Shown in pieces: positions 1 to 8,040 of a DNA stretch of 64,000 nt. The DNA lies in contig NZ_WKJC01000001.1 in assembly GCF_009674675.1 (NCBI RefSeq), forward strand, positions 558,001 to 622,000, given 5' to 3'. Every line of letters begins with the position of its first letter. The first letter of the stretch is position 1. A program made the translations under genes and the position numbers. The notes under the pieces were generated by a model. That model was given only the letters and a program-made list of their open reading frames with translations, was not told where the DNA came from and ran no database searches. This DNA comes from Kangiella sp. HZ709. Lineage in GTDB: Bacteria; Pseudomonadota; Gammaproteobacteria; Enterobacterales; Kangiellaceae.

Positions 1-471
1 AGCAACGATTGGATAAATAGCTGGAGAAGTCTTGAGAGGTATTGCCAAAAATTCTTCAGCTTGATTTTTTTCAAATAGTGGCTTTAAATCCTTCGCAATT
101 ATTGAATTACTATAAGTCTTGTAGATTTCTGAATAGACACCTTCTGAAAGTGCAGATTGCTCTTCACTAAAACTTTCTACAAGTTGCTCTATAATAATTT
201 GAGTTTCTGAACTTTCTTTATGTTCATCGGATAACTTTAGCCATGCAAAAGCTTTATGCATATCTTTTTTAGTCCCCAATCCGTCTAAATACATCATTCC
301 AAGATTGAATTGAGCATCTTTGTTGCCAATTTCAGAAAGGGATTTAAATTCGGCGTATGCTTCTTCATAGTCACCGTTTTGATAATTTTTTACGGCATCA
401 TTAAAAGCGGCATTTGATTCGTTAGCGAAGAACAAAGCCGAACAGAAGATAAGAGAAATTATTATTTTCAT
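1..471 (-). CDS. Sel1/TPR-repeat envelope protein (C-terminus cut by window edge)
   Basis: The frame opens at an ATG at 469-471, seven or so bases after an AAGGAA ribosome site, and runs off the start of the window with no stop. The protein begins with a Sec signal (MKIIISLIFCSALFF, then a small-residue cleavage region near NAA) followed by Sel1/TPR-like helices with the typical pattern GNKDAQFNLGMMYLDGLG. Near the window edge, at about residue 150, it reads SPAIYPIVA, which resembles the opening of a TonB C-terminal domain (PxYPxxA). That last point is only a resemblance, because the domain is cut off. A periplasmic or envelope role is inferred from the signal. No function beyond protein interaction can be assigned. 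Confidence 0.7.
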   Translation of the reverse strand, partial: MKIIISLIFCSALFFANESNAAFNDAVKNYQNGDYEEAYAEFKSLSEIGNKDAQFNLGMMYLDGLGTKKDMHKAFAWLKLSDEHKESSETQIIIEQLVESFSEEQSALSEGVYSEIYKTYSNSIIAKDLKPLFEKNQAEEFLAIPLKTSPAIYPIVA

Positions 472-582
472 GAGATTCCTTAATTTATTATTAGTTTCTG
501 GACTGATATTAAATTATGAACCGCCTCAGTTTCAAGGTTAAGAATCAATTTTTACTCAATGATTACTTTCATTGACACAAAA

Positions 583-602
583 AAGCCGGCAAATGCCGGC
601 TT
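583..602 (-). terminator. Intrinsic terminator of rmf
   Basis: A perfect 8-bp stem (AAGCCGGC / GCCGGCTT) with a 4-nt loop is followed on the minus strand by six T residues. It lies 18 bases beyond the rmf stop codon. Confidence 0.85.
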
Positions 603-620
603 AACTTTGACTTACTTCAG

Positions 621-803
621 CTACATATAGCTTTTCATCCCTGTATTATGAAATTGCTCCCTGCCTTCTCGCCAGCCCCCAAGCCATTCTTCTTTGGCGT
701 TAATTTCTTCATAAGGACACACTTCTTTTGATTGACCATGCAAGGCAGCATTGAATCCTTTTGAGTGAGCTCTTTGAAGCTTATCTCTTTTTTGTCTTTT
801 CAT
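621..803 (-). CDS. rmf: Ribosome modulation factor
   Basis: The 60-residue protein matches the RMF family in length and in its landmarks: the basic start MKRQKRD, an RAHSKGF segment, the SKEVCPY motif and WLGGWREGRE near residue 41. RMF binds 70S ribosomes in slow-growing or starved cells and drives 100S dimer formation. The gene stands alone with its own terminator just downstream, and AGAGGA precedes the ATG. The protein is slightly longer than the E. coli form at the C-terminus. Family assignment is firm; regulation cannot be read from the sequence. Confidence 0.93.
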   Translation of the reverse strand: MKRQKRDKLQRAHSKGFNAALHGQSKEVCPYEEINAKEEWLGGWREGREQFHNTGMKSYM

Positions 804-854
804 GTTGTTTCCTCTTATTGTTGACGAGAAGTAAAACTTAAAATTTTTGCAAAA

Positions 855-888
855 AAAACCGACTGCCTCTTACGAGACAATCGGTTTT
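855..888 (-). terminator. Strong hairpin with T tract, no gene assigned upstream
   Basis: AAAACCGA pairs with TCGGTTTT. Inside, TG/CA and CTC/GAG continue the stem, separated by single mismatches, around a TTAC loop. On the minus strand the stem is followed by eight T residues; on the plus strand by TTTTATTT. No coding frame with a start codon lies upstream of it on the minus strand, so it may end a small RNA or act in both directions. Confidence 0.6.
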
Positions 889-1109
889 ATTTAATCTGTT
901 TGACTAAGTCTTACCATAGATAATCATTTATTCTTGCTTACCTACACCTTACTATTTCTAGCTCCTTTATCAAGTAAAATCGGTTATTAATCGGTCGAAA
1001 TATAAACAATCAATAAGTTATCAGTTACAAATAAATCAACCAGTAAATAGTTGAACTAGTAATGAACACTAAACTGGTCTTACCTGAATTGATTTGATAA
1101 ACCATCAAG

Positions 1110-1138
1110 TTTACGTTTGCGTAAAGGTAAGGTATATT
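1110..1138 (+). promoter_or_regulatory. liuR promoter with TTTACG-N4-CGTAAA dyad
   Basis: A perfect 6-bp inverted repeat (TTTACG, TTTG, CGTAAA) spans 1110-1125. Its left arm can serve as a -35 element for TATATT at 1133-1138 (17-bp spacer), or for TATTAA at 1135-1140 with the 19-bp spacer typical of MerR-regulated promoters. MerR regulators bind such dyads between -35 and -10. I infer autoregulation by LiuR and control of the operon downstream. It is the only clear dyad of this type seen in the region. Confidence 0.7.
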
Positions 1139-1172
1139 AATGCCACTTCACTTTTATACGATTAGTTGATTA

Positions 1173-1538
1173 ATGACGGTAGCGGAAAAAGAATACACAA
1201 TCAGTGATTTAGCAAAAGAATTTGAGATCACTTCTCGCTCAATTCGTCATTATGAAGACGAGAAACTCATAAGCCCAGAGCGACGCGGTACTCACCGTAT
1301 ATACTCTTCTCGTGATCGTGTCAGATTACAACTAATTTTACGGGGTAAGCGACTTGGCTTTTCTCTAGCTCAAATTCGCCAAATTATTGATTTATACGAT
1401 CTGCCTGAAGGTAAGCAAAAGCAAACTACTTTATTACTGGGATTAATCCAAGAACGCCGTGATGCCCTATTGCAACAACGTAAAGATATTAATTTTATGT
1501 TGAAAGAGTTGGAAATGCTTGAGTCGAAGCTCGACTAA
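1173..1538 (+). CDS. liuR: MerR-family regulator of leucine/isovalerate catabolism
   Basis: The 121-residue protein has an N-terminal MerR winged helix (YTISDLAKEFEITSRSIRHYE, roughly residues 8-28), the wing motif RIYSSRDRVRL, and a C-terminal coiled coil rich in Gln, Arg and Leu (residues 80-120). No metal-binding Cys cluster is present, so it belongs with the metabolite-sensing MerR proteins. It sits directly upstream of liuA in the same direction, as LiuR does in other gammaproteobacteria, and its own promoter carries a dyad inside the spacer. The ligand is expected to be a branched-chain acyl-CoA intermediate, which is inference from the family. Confidence 0.88.
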   Translation: MTVAEKEYTISDLAKEFEITSRSIRHYEDEKLISPERRGTHRIYSSRDRVRLQLILRGKRLGFSLAQIRQIIDLYDLPEGKQKQTTLLLGLIQERRDALLQQRKDINFMLKELEMLESKLD

Positions 1539-1635
1539 CCAAGACCATACTTCTTAAAAGCACATTAAATATAACGAGATTAACTGTAATACCGAATTAA
1601 CTATTTAGATAATAAAGAACCATTGAGGAACAACC

Positions 1636-2796
1636 ATGTACCCATCTTTGAATTTTGACCTTGGCGAAACAGCCGACATGATCCGCGATATGGTTCGCGG
1701 TTTCGCTGAAAAAGAAATTGCTCCAATTGCTGAAAAAACAGACGAAGACAACCTTTTCCCACATCATTTATGGAAAAAGCTTGGCGATTTAGGTTTATTA
1801 GGGATTACCGTTGAAGAAGAGTATGGCGGTTCTGGCATGGGTTATTTGGAACATGTAGTGGCGATGGAAGAAATCAGCCGTGCCAGCGCTTCAATTGGTC
1901 TAAGTTATGGCGCTCACTCAAATCTTTGTGTTAATCAAATTCGTCGTAACGCTTCCGAAGAGCAAAAGAAAAAATATTTACCTAAGCTGTGTTCAGGTGA
2001 ACACGTTGGTGCTTTAGCTATGTCCGAACCAGGAGCTGGCTCTGATGTAGTTTCAATGAAACTAAAAGCTGAGCTTAAAGGCGACAAATATATTTTAAAC
2101 GGTAATAAGATGTGGATCACTAACGGCCCTGAAGCTGATGTGTTAGTGGTTTATGCCAAAACCGATATGGAAGCCCATTCTCGTGGCATTACAGCTTTTA
2201 TCATTGAGAAAGGTATGAAGGGTTTCTCCACAGCACAAAAGTTAGACAAACTAGGAATGCGTGGCTCTAACACTTGTGAACTGGTATTTGAAGATTGCGA
2301 AGTACCTGTTGAAAATGTCATGGGGCCTTTAAATGAAGGCGTTAAAATTTTAATGAGCGGTTTAGATTATGAGCGTGCAGTTTTAGCTTCAGGTCCATTA
2401 GGCATCATGCGCGCCTGTATGGACGTCGTAGTGCCTTATGTTCATGAGCGTAAGCAATTTGGTCAAGCCATCGGTACTTTCCAATTAATACAGGGCAAGG
2501 TGGCTGATATGTACACCACCATGAATGCTAGCCGTGCTTATGTCTATGCTGTAGCCAAAGCTTGTGATCGCAAAGAAACCACTCGTAAAGATGCAGCTGC
2601 AGCTATTTTATTTGCTGCAGAAAATGCCACTAAACTTGCACTTGATGCGATTCAAATTTTAGGGGGTAACGGCTATATCAACGAATACTCTACTGGTCGT
2701 CTGTTGCGTGATGCCAAGTTATACGAAATTGGCGCTGGCACTTCTGAGATTCGTCGTATGTTAATTGGTCGCGAGTTATTTAACGAAACCAAATAA
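1636..2796 (+). CDS. liuA: Isovaleryl-CoA dehydrogenase
   Basis: This FAD enzyme of 386 residues oxidises isovaleryl-CoA to 3-methylcrotonyl-CoA. It has the acyl-CoA dehydrogenase signatures [13 protein letters not shown] (about residue 130) and [12 protein letters not shown] (about 345). The sequence LDYERAVLA near residue 246 puts a Glu where isovaleryl-CoA dehydrogenases have their catalytic base. At the position used by other family members, near the C-terminus, the protein reads GAGTSE rather than YEGTSE, which fits the isovaleryl type. A GAGGAAC ribosome site precedes the ATG. It is the first enzyme gene after liuR. Confidence 0.93.
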   Translation: MYPSLNFDLGETADMIRDMVRGFAEKEIAPIAEKTDEDNLFPHHLWKKLGDLGLLGITVEEEYGGSGMGYLEHVVAMEEISRASASIGLSYGAHSNLCVNQIRRNASEEQKKKYLPKLCSGEHVGALAMSEPGAGSDVVSMKLKAELKGDKYILNGNKMWITNGPEADVLVVYAKTDMEAHSRGITAFIIEKGMKGFSTAQKLDKLGMRGSNTCELVFEDCEVPVENVMGPLNEGVKILMSGLDYERAVLASGPLGIMRACMDVVVPYVHERKQFGQAIGTFQLIQGKVADMYTTMNASRAYVYAVAKACDRKETTRKDAAAAILFAAENATKLALDAIQILGGNGYINEYSTGRLLRDAKLYEIGAGTSEIRRMLIGRELFNETK

Positions 2797-2806
2797 GTCT
2801 GACTAT

Positions 2807-3190
2807 ATGAAACTTGAAATTCTTTTAACACTAGGTGGAATTTTTCACATTGCATTTGCAGTGTTCCACCTACTGTTTTGGAAATTGTTTCAATGGGAAA
2901 GCCAACTAGCGAAACTCCACCCTGTTAACAAGGGTGCAATGGTAGCTATGAATATTGTACTGATAGCAATATTTCTACTTTTTGCAATTCTTTCTTTAGG
3001 CTTTCAAAAAGCTTTATTAAATTCGAATTTAGGATATGTATTAATAGTTTCAATTGCCGTAATCTGGCTATTAAGAAGTATCATTCAAATTCCCTTATTC
3101 ACTTTAAAAGCGAATGCTTCTAAAGTGTTTTTTATCACCACATTAATCGGCTCTGGTATATATACATATATTGCTTGGGCTCTAAAATAA
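2807..3190 (+). CDS. Small four-helix membrane protein of unknown function in the liu operon
   Basis: I place the start at ATG 2807, ten bases after the liuA stop. The longer in-frame start at 2765 would overlap liuA and adds a non-membrane leader. The 127-residue protein has four hydrophobic segments: about residues 4-24 (LLTLGGIFHIAFAVFHLLF), 45-65, 75-92 and 104-124. I recognise no catalytic motif. It lies 17 bases before the thiolase gene and is surely cotranscribed. Its placement suggests a role in uptake or in handling of branched-chain acids, but that is a guess. No strong ribosome site is visible, so translation may be coupled to liuA. Confidence 0.7.
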   Translation: MKLEILLTLGGIFHIAFAVFHLLFWKLFQWESQLAKLHPVNKGAMVAMNIVLIAIFLLFAILSLGFQKALLNSNLGYVLIVSIAVIWLLRSIIQIPLFTLKANASKVFFITTLIGSGIYTYIAWALK

Positions 3191-3207
3191 ATCGTTTAGG
3201 TAATGTT

Positions 3208-4392
3208 ATGAGTAATCAAGATCCTATTGTTTTTGTTGGCATGGCTAGAACCCCTATGGGTGGTTTTGGCGGTTCTTTATCAAGCGTTAAATCGACCGAA
3301 TTAGGTTCAATCGCCATTAAAGCAGCTGTTGAGCGTGCAGGAATTAAAGCCGAAGATGTACAAGAAGCCATTATGGGCTGCGTACTGCCTGCAGGTGTTG
3401 GTCAAGCTCCAGCTCGTCAAGCGGCACTAGGCGCTGGTATGACGGTCAACTCTACAGCTATGACCATCAATAAAGTTTGTGGCTCTGGCATGAAATCAAT
3501 CATGCTAGCTCACGATCTTTTAACCGTTGGTACGAATGAGATTATGGTTGCAGGCGGCATGGAAAGCATGAGTTTGGCTCCTTACTTATTACCAACTGGT
3601 CGTTATGGTCAGCGCTTTGGTCATGGTAAAACATTAGATCACATGGCTTTCGATGGTCTTGAAGACGCTTACGAAGGTGCTGCTATGGGCGTTTATGCTG
3701 AACAAACCGTTGAAAAATACAGTTTTACACGTGAACAGCAAGATGCTTTCGCCATCGAGTCATTAACTCGTGCCAACGCAGCTATTAAAGCTGGTCACTT
3801 CAATAACGAAATCGCTCCAGTAACGGTTAAATCCCGTCGTGGTGATACCATTGTTGATACTGACGAGCAGCCACCAAAAGCTCGCCCGGATAAAATTCCA
3901 GCATTACGCCCTGCTTTCAAAAAAGATGGTACGGTAACCGCTGCTAATGCTAGCTCTATTTCTGACGGTGCCGCCGCTGTTGTTATGATGCGTCAATCAG
4001 AGGCTGAAAAACGTGGCTTAAAACCAATAGCTAAAATCGTTGCTCAAGAATCTAATGCTCGAACCCCAGCTGAGTTTACTATTGCTCCGGTGGGCGCGAT
4101 CGAAAAAGTCATGGCTTCTGCCAACTGGGCAAAAGATGATGTGGATTTATTTGAAATTAATGAAGCTTTTGCGGTAGTGACTATGGCAGCTATGAAAGAT
4201 CTAGATTTAGACCATGCCAAAGTCAATGTCCATGGTGGTGCTACTGCTTTGGGTCATCCTATTGGCTGTTCCGGTACTCGAATAGTGGTGACGTTAATTG
4301 AAGCATTACGTACTCATGGCAAAACAAAAGGCGTTGCTTCATTGTGCATTGGTGGTGGCGAAGCCACAGCAATGGCAATTGAGTTAGTTTAA
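3208..4392 (+). CDS. Acetyl-CoA C-acetyltransferase (thiolase)
   Basis: This 394-residue biosynthetic-type thiolase has all three catalytic elements: the nucleophilic Cys in INKVCGSGMKS (about residue 90), the His in GGATALGHPIGCSG (about 349) and the second Cys in SLCIGGGEA (about 378). It interconverts acetoacetyl-CoA with two acetyl-CoA. In this operon it would finish leucine breakdown after HMG-CoA lyase and the CoA-transferase. I chose ATG 3208, preceded by TTTAGG; the frame also opens 33 bases earlier inside the previous gene, but that leader lacks family similarity. It may equally serve isoleucine catabolism. Confidence 0.88.
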   Translation: MSNQDPIVFVGMARTPMGGFGGSLSSVKSTELGSIAIKAAVERAGIKAEDVQEAIMGCVLPAGVGQAPARQAALGAGMTVNSTAMTINKVCGSGMKSIMLAHDLLTVGTNEIMVAGGMESMSLAPYLLPTGRYGQRFGHGKTLDHMAFDGLEDAYEGAAMGVYAEQTVEKYSFTREQQDAFAIESLTRANAAIKAGHFNNEIAPVTVKSRRGDTIVDTDEQPPKARPDKIPALRPAFKKDGTVTAANASSISDGAAAVVMMRQSEAEKRGLKPIAKIVAQESNARTPAEFTIAPVGAIEKVMASANWAKDDVDLFEINEAFAVVTMAAMKDLDLDHAKVNVHGGATALGHPIGCSGTRIVVTLIEALRTHGKTKGVASLCIGGGEATAMAIELV

Positions 4393-4421
4393 TTAACTAA
4401 TAAACTTCAAAGGAATTTAAG

Positions 4422-5570
4422 ATGATTCTCACTGAAGAACAAACCATGATTCAAGATATGGCAAAGGGTTATGTGCAAGAGCGCATCGCTCCTTTTTCTG
4501 AAGAGTGGGATAAAAACAAAACTTTCCCAGCTGATGCCTTAAAAGGTTTAGGTGAACTTGGCTTCTATGGCATGTTAGTACCTGAAGCTTGGGGTGGTTG
4601 TGAGATTGGCTATACTGCAATGGCTTTAGTGTTAGAAGAAATTGCTGCCGGTGACGGCGCCTGCTCTACCGTGATTTCTGTGACTAATTCCGTTGGTTGT
4701 ATGCCAATATTAAATTACGGCACTGACGAACAAAAAGAGCAATTTTTGAAACCATTGGCTTCTGGCGAAATGCTTGGAGCATTTTGTTTAACCGAACCTC
4801 ATGCAGGATCGGATGCAGCTGATTTAAAAACGAAGGCTGTGTTTGAAAAAGGCGAAGATGGCGATTGCTATGTTTTAAATGGCGTTAAACAATTTATCAC
4901 CTCTGGTAAAAATGGTGATGTTGCCATTGTGTTTGCAGTGACAGACCCAAGCGCTGGTAAAAAAGGCATTAGCGCCTTTATAGTTCCGACTAACACGCCT
5001 GGTTATATCGTTGCCAACATCGAAGATAAAATGGGGCAAAATGCTTCTGACACAGCCCAAATCGTATTGGAAGACTGTCGCATTCCTGCCGCTAATTTAT
5101 TAGGCGAAGAAGGACAAGGCTATAAAATTGCTCTTTCTGGTTTAGAAGGTGGACGTATTGGTATCGCCGCGCAAGCCGTTGGCATGGCCAGAGCCGCTTA
5201 TGAATATGCACTCCAGTATTCAAAAGATAGAACATCTTTTGGTAAGCCCATTTTCCAACATCAAACGATACAGTTTAAATTAGCTGATATGTCCACCCAA
5301 GTGAACGCGGCTCGTAATATGGTGTTAGATGCAGCTCAATTACGCGATAACAATTTGCCTTGCTTAAAAGAAGCTTGCATGGCAAAACTTTTTGCGTCTG
5401 AAGTTGCAGAAAAAGTTTGCTCCGATGCTATTCAAGTTCTTGGTGGTTATGGCTACTTAAAAGATTATCCGGTAGAACGAATTTATCGTGACGTTCGAGT
5501 AGCGCAAATTTACGAAGGCACTAGTGAAGTACAAAAAATGGTAATTGCTCGCGCAATTGCTAATGATTAA
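4422..5570 (+). CDS. Short/branched-chain acyl-CoA dehydrogenase
   Basis: This is a 382-residue flavoprotein of the acyl-CoA dehydrogenase family with the motifs [13 protein letters not shown] (about residue 122) and [12 protein letters not shown] (about 340). Unlike LiuA, it keeps Glu in [10 protein letters not shown] near residue 365, the usual catalytic base. It has Gly (GLEGGRIGI) where isovaleryl-CoA dehydrogenase has its Glu. It therefore resembles short-chain, isobutyryl- or 2-methylbutyryl-CoA dehydrogenases rather than a second LiuA. An AAGGAA ribosome site precedes the start. Its presence between the thiolase and liuB suggests that the operon handles more than one acyl-CoA. The exact substrate cannot be told. 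Confidence 0.85.
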   Translation: MILTEEQTMIQDMAKGYVQERIAPFSEEWDKNKTFPADALKGLGELGFYGMLVPEAWGGCEIGYTAMALVLEEIAAGDGACSTVISVTNSVGCMPILNYGTDEQKEQFLKPLASGEMLGAFCLTEPHAGSDAADLKTKAVFEKGEDGDCYVLNGVKQFITSGKNGDVAIVFAVTDPSAGKKGISAFIVPTNTPGYIVANIEDKMGQNASDTAQIVLEDCRIPAANLLGEEGQGYKIALSGLEGGRIGIAAQAVGMARAAYEYALQYSKDRTSFGKPIFQHQTIQFKLADMSTQVNAARNMVLDAAQLRDNNLPCLKEACMAKLFASEVAEKVCSDAIQVLGGYGYLKDYPVERIYRDVRVAQIYEGTSEVQKMVIARAIAND

Positions 5571-5587
5571 ATTGATTAGGATCTAAC

Positions 5588-7198
5588 ATGCCAGTTATTA
5601 AATCTACAATTAATTCTCGTAGCGCAGTATTTCAAGAAAATGCTGAAGCCATGAGCGCGTTAGTCGACGACCTCCGCGACAAAATGGAATACATCACTCA
5701 AGGTGGTGGAGCAAAATACCAAGAAAAACATTTATCTCGAGGAAAATTATTACCTCGAGATCGTGTTCGTAAATTACTCGATGTGGGCTCACCATTTTTA
5801 GAAATTTCGCAAATGGCAGCTTGGAATATGTATGACAATCGTGTTCCTGCGGCCGGCATGATTGCTGGTATTGGTCGAGTTTCTGGTATCGAATGTATGA
5901 TAGTTGCAAATGATGCAACGGTTAAAGGTGGAACTTACTTTCCAGAAACCATTAAAAAACATTTGCGTGCCCAAGAAATTGCTGAGCAAAACAATTTACC
6001 TTGTATCTATTTAGTAGACTCCGGCGGTGCTAACTTACCCCAACAAGATGAAGTGTTCCCTGACAAAGAACATTTTGGTCGCATCTTCTATAATCAAGCC
6101 AATATGTCAGCAAAAGGCATTCCGCAAATTGCAGTAGTCATGGGTTCTTGTACAGCAGGTGGCGCTTACGTTCCTGCTATGGCGGACGAATCCATTATTG
6201 TTAAAGAACAAGGAACTATTTTCTTAGGCGGACCGCCGCTAGTTAAAGCGGCAACTGGTGAAGTAGTTTCGAGTGAAGATTTAGGTGGTGCGGACGTTCA
6301 TTGTAAGAATTCGGGTGTAACCGATCATTATGCTATAAATGATGAGCATGCTTTAAAATTAGCACGCCAAGTGGTTAAAAATTTAAATCGCAAAAAGAAA
6401 CCTTTTGTGACTATCGAAAAACCGATTGAACCACTCTATCCCGCTGAAGAATTATACGGCGTAGTTAACAAAGATCCTCGTAAACCTTTTGATATTCGCG
6501 AAATCATCGCTCGTGTGGTTGATGGCTCTGAGCTTGATGAATTCAAAGCCATGTACGGCAATACGTTAATTTGTGGCTTTGCTCGTATCCACGGCTACCC
6601 TGTCGGTATCGTAGCTAATAACGGTATTCTATTTTCAGAATCAGCACAAAAAGGCGCCCACTTTATCGAACTATGCTCTCAGCGCGGGATTCCGTTAGTT
6701 TTCTTGCAAAACATTACCGGCTTTATGGTTGGTCGTAAGTACGAAAACGAAGGCATTGCAAAACATGGCGCCAAAATGGTTACCGCTGTTGCTTGTGCAA
6801 AAGTTCCAAAGTTTACCGTGATTGTTGGTGGTAGTTTCGGCGCTGGTAACTATGGTATGTGTGGTCGCGCATACTCTCCTCGTTTCTTATGGATGTGGCC
6901 GAATTCACGGATTTCAGTTATGGGTGGCGAACAAGCGGCTAATGTTTTAGCACAAATCAAACGCGACAACTTCGAGCGAACTGGCCAACCCATGTGGTCT
7001 GATGAAGAAGAAAAAGCTTTTAAAAAGCCCATTGAAGACCAATATGAAGAGCAAGGTCACCCTTATTATTCAAGCGCTCGCTTGTGGGATGATGGCATTA
7101 TCGATCCTGCGGATACTAGAACTGTTTTAGGTTTAGCGCTTTCTGCAGCCATGAACAAAGAAGCCGAAGAAACCAAGTTCGGCGTCTTTAGAATGTAG
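5588..7198 (+). CDS. liuB: Methylcrotonyl-CoA carboxylase, carboxyltransferase (beta) subunit
   Basis: The 536-residue protein has the two-part crotonase-like fold of carboxyltransferases. The first half contains [19 protein letters not shown] (about residue 140), a motif of methylcrotonyl-CoA rather than propionyl-CoA carboxylases. The second half contains [14 protein letters not shown] (about 380) and [16 protein letters not shown] (about 415). With LiuD it carboxylates 3-methylcrotonyl-CoA to 3-methylglutaconyl-CoA. It starts 17 bases after the preceding dehydrogenase and is followed at once by liuC. Confidence 0.94.
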   Translation: MPVIKSTINSRSAVFQENAEAMSALVDDLRDKMEYITQGGGAKYQEKHLSRGKLLPRDRVRKLLDVGSPFLEISQMAAWNMYDNRVPAAGMIAGIGRVSGIECMIVANDATVKGGTYFPETIKKHLRAQEIAEQNNLPCIYLVDSGGANLPQQDEVFPDKEHFGRIFYNQANMSAKGIPQIAVVMGSCTAGGAYVPAMADESIIVKEQGTIFLGGPPLVKAATGEVVSSEDLGGADVHCKNSGVTDHYAINDEHALKLARQVVKNLNRKKKPFVTIEKPIEPLYPAEELYGVVNKDPRKPFDIREIIARVVDGSELDEFKAMYGNTLICGFARIHGYPVGIVANNGILFSESAQKGAHFIELCSQRGIPLVFLQNITGFMVGRKYENEGIAKHGAKMVTAVACAKVPKFTVIVGGSFGAGNYGMCGRAYSPRFLWMWPNSRISVMGGEQAANVLAQIKRDNFERTGQPMWSDEEEKAFKKPIEDQYEEQGHPYYSSARLWDDGIIDPADTRTVLGLALSAAMNKEAEETKFGVFRM

Positions 7199-7210
7199 GA
7201 GTTGATAACA

Positions 7211-8035
7211 GTGCAAGAAGCTTTAAAAATTTCTATTGATGAAGGCCGAAACAAAGAATCTTCTATCGGCTCCGATGGTCGTGGCGTTGGCTACATTACT
7301 TTAACTCGTGGCGAGATCCATAATGCTTTTGATGACCAGTTAATTGCCGACTTAACTTCAGCTTTTGCAGCCATGCAAAACAATGATGACGTTGAAATCG
7401 TGGTTTTAAATGCCGAAGGTAAAAGTTTTTCCGCCGGTGCTGATTTAAATTGGATGCGCCGAATGGCAGATTATTCTTGGCAAGAAAACTTTCAAGATTC
7501 TCAGGCCTTAGCCAAACTGATGAATACTATTTATAGCATGACCAAGCCCACTGTGTGTGTGGTTCAAGGTGCTGCTTACGGCGGTGGCGTTGGTTTAGTT
7601 GCATGCTGCGATATTGTCATCGCATCTGAGCGCGCGAGCTTTTGCTTATCAGAAGTTAAACTGGGTTTAATCCCAGCAGTGATTAGTCCTTATGTGGTAA
7701 AAGCCATTGGTGAACGCCAAGCGCAACGCTACTTCTTAACCGCTGAGCGCTTTAAAGCCAATCAAGCAAAAGCTTTTGGTTTAGTTCATGAAGTTACTGC
7801 TGAAGATGAATTGCAAAATAAAACTAATGAAATAATTGCCACCCTACTTTCTAATGGTCCGCAAGCAGTAGTTGCTGCTAAAGATTTAATTCGTGCGGTT
7901 GAAGGTAAAACTATTAATCAAGAATTGATGGATGAAACCGCTAAACGTATTGCTGATATTCGTGCCAGCGAACAAGGCAAAGAAGGTTTAAACGCATTCT
8001 TAGAAAAAAGACCTGCAAACTGGTCAAAGGAATAG
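7211..8035 (+). CDS. liuC: 3-Methylglutaconyl-CoA hydratase (enoyl-CoA hydratase family)
   Basis: This crotonase-fold protein has 274 residues from the chosen start. The oxyanion-hole regions are visible in LNAEGKSFSAGADLNWM (about residue 75) and GAAYGGGVGLVACCDI (about 120), with SEVKLGLIPAVISPY following. I prefer the GTG at 7211: AGGAG at 7197-7201 lies nine bases upstream of it, whereas the in-frame TTG at 7202 directly abuts that site. The liuB stop codon overlaps the ribosome site, so translation is probably coupled. The product hydrates 3-methylglutaconyl-CoA to HMG-CoA. Confidence 0.9.
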   Translation: MQEALKISIDEGRNKESSIGSDGRGVGYITLTRGEIHNAFDDQLIADLTSAFAAMQNNDDVEIVVLNAEGKSFSAGADLNWMRRMADYSWQENFQDSQALAKLMNTIYSMTKPTVCVVQGAAYGGGVGLVACCDIVIASERASFCLSEVKLGLIPAVISPYVVKAIGERQAQRYFLTAERFKANQAKAFGLVHEVTAEDELQNKTNEIIATLLSNGPQAVVAAKDLIRAVEGKTINQELMDETAKRIADIRASEQGKEGLNAFLEKRPANWSKE

Positions 8036-8040
8036 AATTT

